DNA of 64,000 nt from Vibrio hepatarius (lineage in GTDB: Bacteria > Pseudomonadota > Gammaproteobacteria > Enterobacterales > Vibrionaceae). Both the position numbers and the translations under genes were made by a program. The stretch is from positions 185,508 to 249,507 of the forward strand of contig NZ_JAATOO010000003.1 of NCBI RefSeq assembly GCF_011806575.1, read 5' to 3'. Below are positions 45,270-54,383 of the stretch, one piece after another. How positions within the stretch are numbered: the stretch's first letter is position 1; every line of letters starts with the position of its first letter. The notes under the pieces were generated by a model, which saw only the letters and a list, made by a program, of their open reading frames with translations, was not told the DNA's origin and searched no databases.

Positions 45270-46442
45270 TCAAACCATTGTTGGATCAGGTTCTAGTCCC
45301 ATTAATTGTCGGCCTAGAATCTGTGCACAAACATCGTAATCCGTGTAGGCGTGGGCGCCCGTCATGTGCGAATCACGGAACAAGCGTTGGCCTTCATTAT
45401 CGCTAAACCATGCCATACCGCCCATCGCTTCAAATAAACGGTCTACTGCAGCGATACACATTTTCACAGCGTAAGCTTGGTTAGTACGCCAGTAAGTGAG
45501 CGTCTCAGCGTCTGGGTATTCTTTACGTTCACCGTGTTCTTTGTGATCGTTCCATGTTTTCTCAAGCAGTGCGCGTGCTGCCGCAACTTGATGAGTCGAT
45601 TCAGCCAGACGCATTAGCGCAGGTGTTGCGACACCAACATTGGCACCAGTGTAAGCACGGACGCGGTTTTTCTGCTTCTCGGCAAAAACGACCAACATAC
45701 GCTCAGCGATACCTAAGCTGATAGCAGCGAAGCCACAAGCGAAGTAAGGACGGTAAGGCGTGTAGAAGATGTCACTGTCTGGGTACAAGTCGAAACCAGC
45801 TGAGTGGCCTTCCATCATACCTTTTGCTGTTTCGATTCGGTGCTCAGGGATAAACACATTGTCCAATACGAGCGTTTTCGTACCGCTTGATTTCATGCCC
45901 GCGGCATACCAGTCATCAACAATCTTATATTCGTGGCGTGGAACAACACCGAAACAGTAGATTTTGTTACCCGCTTCATCAAAACGGTTGAAGCCTAAAA
46001 TCGCCCAATCTGCATGATCACAGCCACTACTCCAGCGCATGTCACCGTTGATGATTACACCACCTTCGGTTTCTTCAATCTTACCAAATGGCGCAATGCT
46101 TGAACTCGCGGTTGCTTCTGGGTTGCTGCCCCAGAACTCTTCTTGAGCTTGCTTAGAAAACATCGCCATTTGGTGGCTGTGAGTCGCTAACAAACTCGCA
46201 CCCCATGCTGTACCGCCACACGCACCAGCCAGCGCTGCCACGCAATCAGTAAATTCAGGGAGAGAGATTTCCAAACCACCGTAAGCTTTAGGTTGGAACG
46301 CACGGAAAAAGCCGATTTCGCGTAGTAGACGGATGTTTTCTTCCGGTGGAGTGCGGTCCTGTTCAGCCTGTTGTGCGTTCTTCGCAATGGTTGGCAAGAT
46401 AGCGTTTAACTTTTCAAGTAGAGGATTGTGCTGTTTCATCAT
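45270..46442 (-). CDS. 4-Hydroxyphenylacetate 3-hydroxylase-type oxygenase (acyl-CoA dehydrogenase fold)
   Basis: A 390-residue flavin-dependent monooxygenase of the C2-HPAH/HsaA group. It shows AFQPKAYGGLE, ACGGTAWGASL, GDMRWSSGCDHADW and KSSGTKTLVLDNVFIP, the flavin and substrate regions of this fold. With a separate reductase (HpaC-like, 59994-60500) it would hydroxylate 4-hydroxyphenylacetate to 3,4-dihydroxyphenylacetate. This type differs from the E. coli HpaB fold. It is divergent from the regulator HpaA. The substrate is inferred from the pathway genes. Confidence 0.82.
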   Translation of the reverse strand: MMKQHNPLLEKLNAILPTIAKNAQQAEQDRTPPEENIRLLREIGFFRAFQPKAYGGLEISLPEFTDCVAALAGACGGTAWGASLLATHSHQMAMFSKQAQEEFWGSNPEATASSSIAPFGKIEETEGGVIINGDMRWSSGCDHADWAILGFNRFDEAGNKIYCFGVVPRHEYKIVDDWYAAGMKSSGTKTLVLDNVFIPEHRIETAKGMMEGHSAGFDLYPDSDIFYTPYRPYFACGFAAISLGIAERMLVVFAEKQKNRVRAYTGANVGVATPALMRLAESTHQVAAARALLEKTWNDHKEHGERKEYPDAETLTYWRTNQAYAVKMCIAAVDRLFEAMGGMAWFSDNEGQRLFRDSHMTGAHAYTDYDVCAQILGRQLMGLEPDPTMV

Positions 46443-46563
46443 CGATTCCTTTTGACGTAAACCCTGTTGTAGTTCTCATTGGGATGTGGGTTCATTATTG
46501 CCACACTCGATGTGATGTTAAATGGATGTTACCTATGTTTACTTGTACTTTTCGTAGATATAG

Positions 46564-46575
46564 ATAACATATTAA
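46564..46575. promoter_or_regulatory. Operator-like site upstream of the oxygenase and hpaA
   Basis: ATAACATATTAA differs at one base from TTAACATATTAA at 56336, and the following bases extend a 12-base identity (ATATTAACTATT) with the site at 56113. Shared control of both hpa promoters is likely. Confidence 0.45.
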
Positions 46576-46629
46576 CTATTATTTGGTATGCTTGTATTCA
46601 AGGAAGAATAATAAGCAAGGACAGCACAC

Positions 46630-47514
46630 ATGGAACAAGTGGCAATACCTAACTTGGATATCGGCAAAGTCTACGATTCGCGCTATGACGATAGTGACTT
46701 TCATATTGAACGGCTCGACAGTCTGGCACTGTTTTTTGGTCGTAACATGCCCACCCATTATCACGATCGTTACTATCAACTTCATATCATTCTTGAAGGA
46801 ACAACGCACGTATTGCTCGACCAAGCGCACTACTCGGAAAGCGGTACGACGCTGTTTTTTACTCCACCGACAGTACCGCACTCTTTTGTCACTGATGACT
46901 ACGCCAACGGCTATGTGATCACGGCTTGTCAACCATTGGTTTGGCGTTTGCTTGATATTGAAATCGGTCGAAACGACGTCGCTTCAACCGCGTTGCAGCC
47001 GTTTTGTACCCGTTTGGACAATCCGTCTAAGCTAGTGTCGTTATTGGAGATGTTATTAAGCGAGCAAGACAACACCGAGTTTATGAGCGATGTTGCCAAT
47101 CAAGCACTACTGCAGCTGGTACTGATCGATGTGATGCGTCACGCCAACACTCAACCTGTATCCACCGTGTTTCGCAGCGCTGATGTCGCACTCTTTAACC
47201 GCTTTAATCAGATGATAGAAATCAATTACAAACAACATCTGACGCTACCAGAGTATGCAGATCAGTTGGGTTTAACCACCGCAAGGCTTAACGACATTTG
47301 CCGCAAGATCAGTGGCTTGTCGTCAAAACGTTTGGTTGCTGAGCGTGTGATGCAGGAAGCGAGGCGCTTGCTATTACTTACACCCATGCCTGTTTCCCAA
47401 GTGGCTTACGAACTCGGTTACCAAGACCCAGCATACTTTGCGCGTTTTTTTAAAAAGCAGGTTGGAGAAACCGCTTCTGACTTTCGACTCAACAAAAAAA
47501 GAGATAGCGACTAG
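46630..47514 (+). CDS. hpaA: HpaA, AraC-family activator of 4-hydroxyphenylacetate catabolism
   Basis: A 294-residue protein: N-terminal cupin sensor domain (PTHYHDRYYQLHIILEG) and C-terminal AraC double helix-turn-helix (about residues 195-290, LTLPEYADQLGLTTARLNDICRKISG and VAYELGYQDPAYFARFFKKQVG). In E. coli HpaA activates the hydroxylase genes with 4-hydroxyphenylacetate. Here it is divergent from the oxygenase gene, the expected target. Confidence 0.88.
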   Translation: MEQVAIPNLDIGKVYDSRYDDSDFHIERLDSLALFFGRNMPTHYHDRYYQLHIILEGTTHVLLDQAHYSESGTTLFFTPPTVPHSFVTDDYANGYVITACQPLVWRLLDIEIGRNDVASTALQPFCTRLDNPSKLVSLLEMLLSEQDNTEFMSDVANQALLQLVLIDVMRHANTQPVSTVFRSADVALFNRFNQMIEINYKQHLTLPEYADQLGLTTARLNDICRKISGLSSKRLVAERVMQEARRLLLLTPMPVSQVAYELGYQDPAYFARFFKKQVGETASDFRLNKKRDSD

Positions 47515-47530
47515 GTCGTTATCTCTTTTT
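47496..47530. terminator. Bidirectional terminator overlapping the hpaA stop
   Basis: AAAAAGAGATAGCGAC pairs with GTCGTTATCTCTTTTT (one mismatch) around a TAG loop that is also the stop codon. It separates hpaA from the convergent gabD-like gene. Confidence 0.8.
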
Positions 47531-47554
47531 GCATTATCGAGGATGTGGGAAGGA

Positions 47555-49006
47555 TCAGTTATCCAATCCACCCATCAACATGTACTTCATTTCCATGTAC
47601 TCGTCCATACCATGACGAGAGCCTTCACGCCCAAGCCCAGACTCTTTAATCCCACCAAACGGTGCCGCCGCTGTCGAGATCAAACCTTCGTTGATCCCTA
47701 CCATACCGACTTCTAGCGCGTCTGCGACACGCCATGCACGACCAAGTGAACGAGTGTAAAAGTATCCCGCCAAGCCAGATTCGGTATCGTTCGCGCGCTC
47801 AAGCACTTCCGCTTCATCCTTAAACCTAAACAGCGGCGCAACCGGACCGAAAGTCTCATCATCAGCGACCAGCATGTCGTCACTCATGTCTGTTAACACG
47901 TACGGAGCTACAAACAGTTGCTCATCATTAAGCAACCCGCCACACAGCACCTTTGCACCTTTTGCAACCGCATCATCAACATGCTCTTGCACTTTTGCGA
48001 CCGAACTACTGTTAATTAAAGGACCAATCGCTACGCCATCAGCAAAGCCATCACCGACTTTGAGCTGTTTCACTCTGTTGGCCAGTTTCTCGGCAAACTC
48101 GTCGTACACCGCATCTTGAACAAACAAACGGTTCGCACACACACAAGTCTGACCCGCATTGCGGAACTTAGCGATCATCGCACCTTCAACCGCGGCATCA
48201 ATATCGGCGTCGTCAAACACGATAAATGGCGCGTTGCCGCCCAACTCCAATGCTAGCTTTTTGATGGTTGAAGCGGATTGGTTCATCAGGATTTTTCCGA
48301 CATTGGTCGAGCCGGTGAAAGAGACTTTACGCACGCGCTTATCGCTGGTAAACACACCGCCGATCGCACGTGAATCACCAGTGATCACGTTGAACAAGCC
48401 TTTCGGCAGTCCTGCATCTTCCGCTAGCTTAGCCAATGCCAACGCGGTAAACGGCGTTTCTTGCGCGGGTTTTAACACCATTGAACAACCAGCCGCAAAT
48501 GCCGGCGCCGCTTTACGAGTGATCATCGCCGCTGGGAAGTTCCACGGTGTAATCGCAGCGACCACGCCAATCGGCTCTTTGGTCACGACAATTTTGCCAT
48601 TTTCACGGTGGCTTGGGATGATCTCGCCATACGCACGGCGTGCTTCTTCGCTGTACCATTGGACAAAGCTCGCCGCGTAGGTGATTTCACCTTTCGCTTC
48701 AGTAAATGGCTTACCCTGCTCCATGGTTAAAATGGCCGCTAAGTCGTCAATATTGACCATCATTAGCTCATACCATCTGCGCAATACGTCCGCTCGGTGA
48801 TCTGCTGTGGTCTTTTTCCATAGCTCGAACGCGGCTTGCGCGGCTGCGACGGATTGTTCTGCTTGTTGTTCGCCGAACATCGGAATCTCACCAATGACTT
48901 CTCCGGTTGACGGATTGGTTACCGTTTGAGTTTGACCGCTTTCAGCCACCCACTGACCGTCGATATAGCAGCGCTGCTGAAACAGCTCTGGGTAATTTAA
49001 GTTCAT
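47555..49006 (-). CDS. gabD: NAD(P)-dependent succinate-semialdehyde dehydrogenase
   Basis: A 483-residue aldehyde dehydrogenase: FTGSTNVGK nucleotide motif, LELGGNAPFIVFDDAD with the catalytic Glu, and NAGQTCVCANR with the catalytic Cys. The sequence is close to GabD. It is last in the hpa operon, three bases after hpaD, where it would oxidise the succinate semialdehyde released by HpaI to succinate. Confidence 0.9.
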   Translation of the reverse strand: MNLNYPELFQQRCYIDGQWVAESGQTQTVTNPSTGEVIGEIPMFGEQQAEQSVAAAQAAFELWKKTTADHRADVLRRWYELMMVNIDDLAAILTMEQGKPFTEAKGEITYAASFVQWYSEEARRAYGEIIPSHRENGKIVVTKEPIGVVAAITPWNFPAAMITRKAAPAFAAGCSMVLKPAQETPFTALALAKLAEDAGLPKGLFNVITGDSRAIGGVFTSDKRVRKVSFTGSTNVGKILMNQSASTIKKLALELGGNAPFIVFDDADIDAAVEGAMIAKFRNAGQTCVCANRLFVQDAVYDEFAEKLANRVKQLKVGDGFADGVAIGPLINSSSVAKVQEHVDDAVAKGAKVLCGGLLNDEQLFVAPYVLTDMSDDMLVADDETFGPVAPLFRFKDEAEVLERANDTESGLAGYFYTRSLGRAWRVADALEVGMVGINEGLISTAAAPFGGIKESGLGREGSRHGMDEYMEMKYMLMGGLDN

Positions 49007-49009
49007 GCC

Positions 49010-49867
49010 TTACTCCGTAACCTCAAACACAACGTTAACTTGACCAGTACCAGAACTTGGGAAGTACTCAGTGATCACCGTGCTTTCGCCTTGGTATTGG
49101 TCCCAACCTAATGCACCAAACAGCATTGCGGTGTCGTGCATGCCACCTTCACCTGAACACAGCGCGGCGTAGTCAGGCAGCATTTCTAGGAAGGTCTTGT
49201 AATCGCGATTGCGCCATAGCTCAAGCACACGTAAATCAACTTGGCGGTTGAACTCTTTTGAAATCGTAAATGTTCCGTTGTTCGCTTCGTATTCATCGTT
49301 GTCCCAAATTCGATGCGACAATGAACCAGAGGCAAGCAGCATTACTCGGCTATCGCTCTGTTCCACGGCTTCGCGAATCGCCTCACCAAGAATACGAGAC
49401 GACTCAATGCTGTGAACCGTGCACCAAGCCGCTACAGATACAACATTGAAGTGGTTGTCTTGATTCATAAAGCGCATTGGAACTAACGTGCCGTACTCCA
49501 AATCGAGTGAATCCACTTGATGAGAAAGGGTAAACACACCCTTTTCCGTCGCCTTATCTGCAATCAAATCACCGAGCGCGCGATTGCCACGGTATTGATA
49601 CTCGAGATTCTGAATGAAGTGTGGAAACTCGTGACTGGTGTAGTTGCCCGAAAACGAGTCATTTGAGTTGACGTGGTAGCCAGCATTTACCAACCAGTGC
49701 GTGTCCAAGACGATGATAGTGTCTACGTCCATCTCTTTTGCCATTTTGGCAATTTCCTTATGACCATCAATAGCGGCTTGGCGGCAACCGAACAAACGGC
49801 CTGGTTGCTCTGACATGATCATGGTTGGGACGTGCGTAATTTTAGCCGCGATACAGAGTTTACCCAT
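49010..49867 (-). CDS. hpaD: 3,4-Dihydroxyphenylacetate 2,3-dioxygenase HpaD
   Basis: The extradiol dioxygenase that opens the homoprotocatechuate ring. 285 residues from the ATG at 49867 (AAAAGGA upstream); upstream codons in frame run into the intergenic region and the transporter gene and are not coding. LigB-type fold: KITHVPTMIMSEQPG with a candidate iron His, VLDTHWLV with a second, and SGSLSHRIWDNDE. It belongs to the hpaH-to-gabD operon. Confidence 0.92.
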   Translation of the reverse strand: MGKLCIAAKITHVPTMIMSEQPGRLFGCRQAAIDGHKEIAKMAKEMDVDTIIVLDTHWLVNAGYHVNSNDSFSGNYTSHEFPHFIQNLEYQYRGNRALGDLIADKATEKGVFTLSHQVDSLDLEYGTLVPMRFMNQDNHFNVVSVAAWCTVHSIESSRILGEAIREAVEQSDSRVMLLASGSLSHRIWDNDEYEANNGTFTISKEFNRQVDLRVLELWRNRDYKTFLEMLPDYAALCSGEGGMHDTAMLFGALGWDQYQGESTVITEYFPSSGTGQVNVVFEVTE

Positions 49868-49953
49868 TGTTAATTTCCTTTTACCTAGTGCATTGTTTAG
49901 TACTTTGCTTGCACAATGCTTCGTTATTGTTTTGATCTTCCAAACTACTGATC

Positions 49954-50907
49954 TTATTGAAATAGTATCAGTGCGAAGGTGGTCATAACACTCACGGTCA
50001 CCATCGCTAACAGAGTGGTCGGTAGTAGTACTGCTGCGCACATACCTCCCAAGTTGTACCTTTGTCCGATGACGGCATACACGCCAAACATAGGCATACT
50101 GGCCAAAATCACCGCGACTGCACTCATGGTTGGGTCAAGTTCAAACCAACCAATTAAACACAGCATCACAATCAATGGATGCAGTACCAGCTTGGCTAAC
50201 ATCACCAAGCTGATCTCTTGCTTCATGCCTGATAACTTCACACCAACCAAGCCACCACCAATGGTGAACAACGCGACGCCTGTCACCGTGCTCGCCAAGA
50301 TATCGATAATGCGCGCCGCCGTTTCTGGAGTTTGCCAATTGAGTCCCGAACAGAGCATGCCAAGCACAATCGAAATCACGATTGGATTCTTCGCCAAGTT
50401 TTTCGTTGTCTCAAAAACTGTTTTCTTCAGACTGCCTTTCCTCTCTCGGTTCGCCATGTCAGCCAGCGTTAATAACAAAGGCAACATGATGAGATTTTCG
50501 ACCACCAGCGTCAGCGAAAATGGAATCAACGCTTTAGTGCCAAACAGAAAATAGATAATTGGAAAGCCAATCAATAGACTGTTGGAAAAGCTGCCACCCA
50601 GACCCAAAATCACGGCGTGAGATGGGGATTTGTTTAACTTCAGCAGTGCAATCGCCGCTACCAATCCAAACGCCAACAACGAACCCAAGGTATAGGCGAT
50701 GACGTAATCGGTGTTCCAAATCTGTTCAAGTGGTTTGCTACTTAGCGCACTGAAAATCGCCGCCGGTAAACCGAAATTGAACACAAACGCCGCTAAGCTT
50801 TTATGGCCATTGTGGGGAATGATTCCTCGTTTAAAGGCAACATAGCCAACACCGATAACCAAAAACACGGGCAGTATCGTCATCACCACATAGCTAAGCT
50901 GATCCAT
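49954..50907 (-). CDS. AEC (auxin efflux carrier) family transporter
   Basis: A 317-residue membrane protein with about ten helices (N-terminal MDQLSYVVMTILPVFLVIGVG; repeat region GLPAAIFSALSSKP). The family moves organic acids. It sits between hpaF and hpaD in the same direction, so it may move an aromatic acid or a pathway dicarboxylate. This is unusual because the pathway normally uses an MFS permease (HpaX). Confidence 0.85.
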   Translation of the reverse strand: MDQLSYVVMTILPVFLVIGVGYVAFKRGIIPHNGHKSLAAFVFNFGLPAAIFSALSSKPLEQIWNTDYVIAYTLGSLLAFGLVAAIALLKLNKSPSHAVILGLGGSFSNSLLIGFPIIYFLFGTKALIPFSLTLVVENLIMLPLLLTLADMANRERKGSLKKTVFETTKNLAKNPIVISIVLGMLCSGLNWQTPETAARIIDILASTVTGVALFTIGGGLVGVKLSGMKQEISLVMLAKLVLHPLIVMLCLIGWFELDPTMSAVAVILASMPMFGVYAVIGQRYNLGGMCAAVLLPTTLLAMVTVSVMTTFALILFQ

Positions 50908-50939
50908 CTGCTCTTTCCTAAACCACTATTGCCTGACAA

Positions 50940-51335
50940 CTACTGAGAAGCCTGCTGCGCCAGCTTTTGGTGTATATTGTTCTTCTTGAAATTCAGTTGC
51001 GGATGAAGTTCGACCATCTCAAAACCAATGCTGAGGTAGTGCTTCTCAAACGCTTCTGACAAGAACTCACAATACACATCGAATACTCGCTGGGCGGCAT
51101 TTTTCAAGGTTTCCATGTCTCGCCCCACACCAACCTTTGCTGTGAGGTGGATAAAGCGGTTTTCCGGATCTTCGTCAGCAACCAAGTAGTAATCGCATTT
51201 AATTGCACGCGTACGAATTCCGCCTTTCGGGAACACGCCGGTGTCGATCGCTTCGCGGTGAATCGCCTGCATCAAAGCCGGAATATCGATATCCGTTTCA
51301 ACGTTTGGCGAATACTCCATAATAAAATGTGGCAC
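50940..51335 (-). CDS. hpaF: 5-Carboxymethyl-2-hydroxymuconate delta-isomerase HpaF
   Basis: A 131-residue tautomerase-superfamily enzyme. The start is GTG at 51335 after AAAGGAG, giving M-P-H-F, so Pro becomes the N-terminal catalytic base after Met removal. IRTRAIKCDYYLVAD and the later VELHPQLNFKKNN are typical of HpaF. It isomerises 5-carboxymethyl-2-hydroxymuconate. Confidence 0.93.
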   Translation of the reverse strand: MPHFIMEYSPNVETDIDIPALMQAIHREAIDTGVFPKGGIRTRAIKCDYYLVADEDPENRFIHLTAKVGVGRDMETLKNAAQRVFDVYCEFLSEAFEKHYLSIGFEMVELHPQLNFKKNNIHQKLAQQASQ

Positions 51336-51348
51336 TTTGTTCTCCTTT

Positions 51349-51369
51349 CGGGCTCCGTGTCAGAGCCCG
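51349..51369. repeat. Hairpin between hpaE and hpaF
   Basis: CGGGCTC-N7-GAGCCCG forms a 7-bp GC-rich stem directly before the hpaF ribosome site as read on the minus strand is reversed: it lies upstream of hpaF and downstream of hpaE. It has no T run, so it is more likely an mRNA-processing or stability element than a terminator. Confidence 0.45.
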
Positions 51370-51399
51370 AGATTAGATAGGTCTTCGGTTCTTCTTCGC

Positions 51400-52920
51400 T
51401 TATTTGCCGAGCGTTGGCACGCGGTGTAAGTCGTGAGCGATACAAACGTTCTTGGTTTCCATGTAGAAATCGAAGCTCCAATCACCACCATCGCGACCGA
51501 TACCAGACATCTTCACACCGCCAAATGGTGATGGCAGATTACGGTTGTTTTCCGAGTTCACCCAAATCATGCCCGCTTCCACTTTGGTTGCCATGCGCAT
51601 TGCGCGGCCGGTGTTGGACGTCCAAATATAGCCAGATAAGCCATAGTCTGTGTCGTTGGCAATCTCTAGCGCCTCTTCTTCACTATCAAAACCAATACAC
51701 GTCAGTACTGGACCGAAGATCTCTTCACGCGCAATTCGCATCGTGTTATCGGCGTCAGTAAACAGCGTCGGAGTCAGGTAGTTGCCTGCGCCTTTTTCTG
51801 GCAGCTTACGTCCACCCACTGCGATAGTTGCGCCATCTTCTTCGGCGGCTGTCATGTAGCTCATTACCTTGTTGTAATGAGATTGGTGAACGAGTGGACC
51901 AACTTCCGTTTCTGGGTCTAACGGATGACCGACTTGCAGCGATTCGACGCGCTGTTTCAGTGCTTCAATAAACTTCGGTTTGATGCCATTTTGGATAAGC
52001 AGACGGCTTGAACTCGTACAACGTTGACCGTTGAGGCTGTAGATCATAAATACGACTGCATCGAGCGCGCGTTCAAAGTCCGCATCATCAAATACGATCA
52101 CTGGGTTTTTGCCACCGAGTTCAAAGTGCACGCGTTTCAATGTTGGTGCGCCTTGCGCTTGGATCATCGAACCTGTCACGGTTTCACCGACAAACGCGAC
52201 CGCTTTGATCGCTTTGTGTTCTGTCAGTGTTTTACCGGCAACTTCACCACGGCCATTCACCATGTTCCAGACGCCATCAGGTAGCCCAGCTTCTTTTGCG
52301 CACTCAGCCAAAATCGCAGCGGTTAATGGGCTGAACTCAGCAGGTTTGTGAACCACGGTACAACCCGCCGCAAGTGCTGGCGCAATCTTCCATGTCGATA
52401 GCATGAATGGCGTATTCCAAGGCGTGATCACACCAACAGGGCCAATTGGCGTACGAATGGTGTAGTTCGTGTGCGTATCTTGGTGTAGCGACAAACCGTT
52501 TTTTGCTTCAGGTGATTTATCGGCAAAGAAACGGAAGTTCGCCGCGCCGCGAACCGCCGCCTGACGCATAAAGCGCAAAGGCTGGCCACAGTCCATCGAT
52601 TCAACAAGGGCGATTTCTTCCGCACGTTGTTCAATCTTGTCTGCGAGTTTGTGCAGGATCTTCTTGCGCTCCGCACCAGACATCTCTGCCCACGCAGGGA
52701 ACGCTTGTTGCGCGGCTTGGCACGCTGCGTCTACGTCTTCGGCCGTTCCTTTTACCACTTTACCCAGCGAAGTATTGTCAGTTGGGGTTAGGTTATCGAA
52801 GGTTTCGCCTTTTGAGCCTAACGTCCACTCGCCGTTAATAAAGTGGCCAAGTGTGTTGTCACGAAATCGCGCTAGGTATTGCTGCGCGGTCGCTAAATTT
52901 TGTTCAAGCTGTTGAGTCAT
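51400..52920 (-). CDS. hpaE: 5-Carboxymethyl-2-hydroxymuconic-semialdehyde dehydrogenase HpaE
   Basis: A 506-residue aldehyde dehydrogenase that oxidises the ring-cleavage semialdehyde with NAD. It has ITPWNTPFMLSTWK, FELGGKNPVIVFDDAD (catalytic Glu) and LNGQRCTSSSRLL (catalytic Cys). The length and sequence match HpaE. It is preceded by hpaG2 after 9 bases. Confidence 0.94.
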   Translation of the reverse strand: MTQQLEQNLATAQQYLARFRDNTLGHFINGEWTLGSKGETFDNLTPTDNTSLGKVVKGTAEDVDAACQAAQQAFPAWAEMSGAERKKILHKLADKIEQRAEEIALVESMDCGQPLRFMRQAAVRGAANFRFFADKSPEAKNGLSLHQDTHTNYTIRTPIGPVGVITPWNTPFMLSTWKIAPALAAGCTVVHKPAEFSPLTAAILAECAKEAGLPDGVWNMVNGRGEVAGKTLTEHKAIKAVAFVGETVTGSMIQAQGAPTLKRVHFELGGKNPVIVFDDADFERALDAVVFMIYSLNGQRCTSSSRLLIQNGIKPKFIEALKQRVESLQVGHPLDPETEVGPLVHQSHYNKVMSYMTAAEEDGATIAVGGRKLPEKGAGNYLTPTLFTDADNTMRIAREEIFGPVLTCIGFDSEEEALEIANDTDYGLSGYIWTSNTGRAMRMATKVEAGMIWVNSENNRNLPSPFGGVKMSGIGRDGGDWSFDFYMETKNVCIAHDLHRVPTLGK

Positions 52921-52929
52921 GTCACTTCC

Positions 52930-53709
52930 TTACTGTTCTACTGTACGGCGCGCGTAAAAGTCATCTTCCGATAACACTGGGTTTTCAAGGCTGCCAACGC
53001 CTTCGATGGTGCAGCGCACAACATCGCCTGGCTGAATGTCCTTAAGACCTTTTGGTGTACCGGTCGCAATCAAATCACCCGGTTTTAAGGTCATAAAGCT
53101 GCTGAGGTATTCAATCAAAAACGGCACATCAAAAATCATGTCTGAGGTGTTACCCTGCTGTGTTAATTCGCCGTTTACATGAGTGGTGAGCGCAAGGTTG
53201 TTAACGTCTTCAATGTCGTCGCAATCAACAATCCAAGGTCCGATTGGACACAATGAATCACGGCTCTTCACACGTAGATTTGGACGGTAGTAGTTTTCTA
53301 GGTAATCGCGAATCGCGTAGTCATTACAGATGGTAAAACCTTGGATGTAGTCCATCGCATCTTCACGTTTAACGTTGCGTGCTTCTTTACCCACAACCGC
53401 GACCAATTCACACTCGTAGTGCATGAATTCGATATCGTTCGGGCGGTATGACGGTTGCTGATGCGCGGTCAGCGTATTGGCACCTTTGAGGAACACAAGC
53501 GGTTCTTTTGGTGGCTCAAACGCCAGTTCAGAAGCGTGATCCGCGTAGTTCAAACCAAGCGCAAAGATGGTGCCTGGATTTTCAATCGGCGATAGCCAAG
53601 TAAATTGACCTGCTGGAATGGTGCGACCATCTGCGGTTATCGCATTGTCACCATCGCCAATTGTAACGGACAGCACATCTCCCAAATATTCAATACGTGC
53701 GCGTTTCAT
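52930..53709 (-). CDS. hpaG2: HpaG2-type isomerase/decarboxylase domain protein (FAH family)
   Basis: A 259-residue fumarylacetoacetate-hydrolase-fold protein equal to the C-terminal half of E. coli HpaG. LGLNYADHASEL, FLKGANTL, the metal ligands in MHYECELVAVVG, and GDLIATGTPKG are visible. It overlaps hpaG1 by four bases. Together they decarboxylate and isomerise 5-oxopent-3-ene-1,2,5-tricarboxylate. Confidence 0.92.
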   Translation of the reverse strand: MKRARIEYLGDVLSVTIGDGDNAITADGRTIPAGQFTWLSPIENPGTIFALGLNYADHASELAFEPPKEPLVFLKGANTLTAHQQPSYRPNDIEFMHYECELVAVVGKEARNVKREDAMDYIQGFTICNDYAIRDYLENYYRPNLRVKSRDSLCPIGPWIVDCDDIEDVNNLALTTHVNGELTQQGNTSDMIFDVPFLIEYLSSFMTLKPGDLIATGTPKGLKDIQPGDVVRCTIEGVGSLENPVLSEDDFYARRTVEQ

Positions 53710-54353
53710 GCTGTCTCTCCTTGTACTTGATTCTCCAACTCTACTGACTCACTTAACGCTGAGCGCACTACGTCACCCGGTGCGAGCTTGGTTCTTTCGC
53801 CTGCAAAACCAATCGCAATCACATCGCCTTTTTCTAGCGTCATAATGTGTGAAATCAACTCAATCAACTGTTGTGCTGAACGTTCAAGGCGCGACAACGG
53901 CAGTGATTGCATTGGTTTGTCATTGATATAAGTGGTTACTGTTTGTTGTGATAAATCACCAATATCAGACACCATAACCGCTTGGCTTAGTGTCGCTGAG
54001 TTGTCGAGACACTTGCCCTTAATATCTGGGCGGTAGTAGCTCGTTTCTGGCAGCGAAAAGTCATGCAGTAGAGCGATACCTGCGACGTAATCCAATGCAG
54101 ACTGAGCGTTCACGCGGCAGCAACGTTCGCCAATAATCAGCGCGACACTTGCACCGACAACCAGTTCGTCCCCTTTCGGATATGCGATCGGCTGTTGAGC
54201 GTGATTCCACGTGTTATGGGGTTTAAAGTAGAGTACCGGTTGAGTCGGTAACGCTTTGTATGGCGCTTGTTCAAAGGTGGCCTGCATCGATTGCAGTTGC
54301 TCGGCGTCATTAAGCGCCACGCACACCACTTTTCCTTGTAGTTGTGTATTCAT
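53706..54353 (-). CDS. hpaG1: HpaG1-type isomerase/decarboxylase domain protein (FAH family)
   Basis: A 215-residue FAH-fold protein equal to the N-terminal half of E. coli HpaG (YFKPHNTW, YPKGDELVVGASVALIIG, GDVIAIGFAGERTKL). It is translated with hpaG2 by an overlapping stop and start. In E. coli the two halves are one polypeptide; here the split is clean, with proper start and stop codons. Confidence 0.9.
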   Translation of the reverse strand: MNTQLQGKVVCVALNDAEQLQSMQATFEQAPYKALPTQPVLYFKPHNTWNHAQQPIAYPKGDELVVGASVALIIGERCCRVNAQSALDYVAGIALLHDFSLPETSYYRPDIKGKCLDNSATLSQAVMVSDIGDLSQQTVTTYINDKPMQSLPLSRLERSAQQLIELISHIMTLEKGDVIAIGFAGERTKLAPGDVVRSALSESVELENQVQGETA

Positions 54354-54383
54354 TATGTGTTCTCTAGTTTCTGACTCTACGAA

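Noticed and set aside
49979..50554. 191-codon frame antisense to the AEC transporter
   Set aside because: It is a shadow of the transporter; the composition mirrors hydrophobic codons on the other strand.
53706..53709. hpaG split as a frameshift
   Set aside because: Both parts have proper starts and stops with a typical ATGA overlap, and split forms are known.
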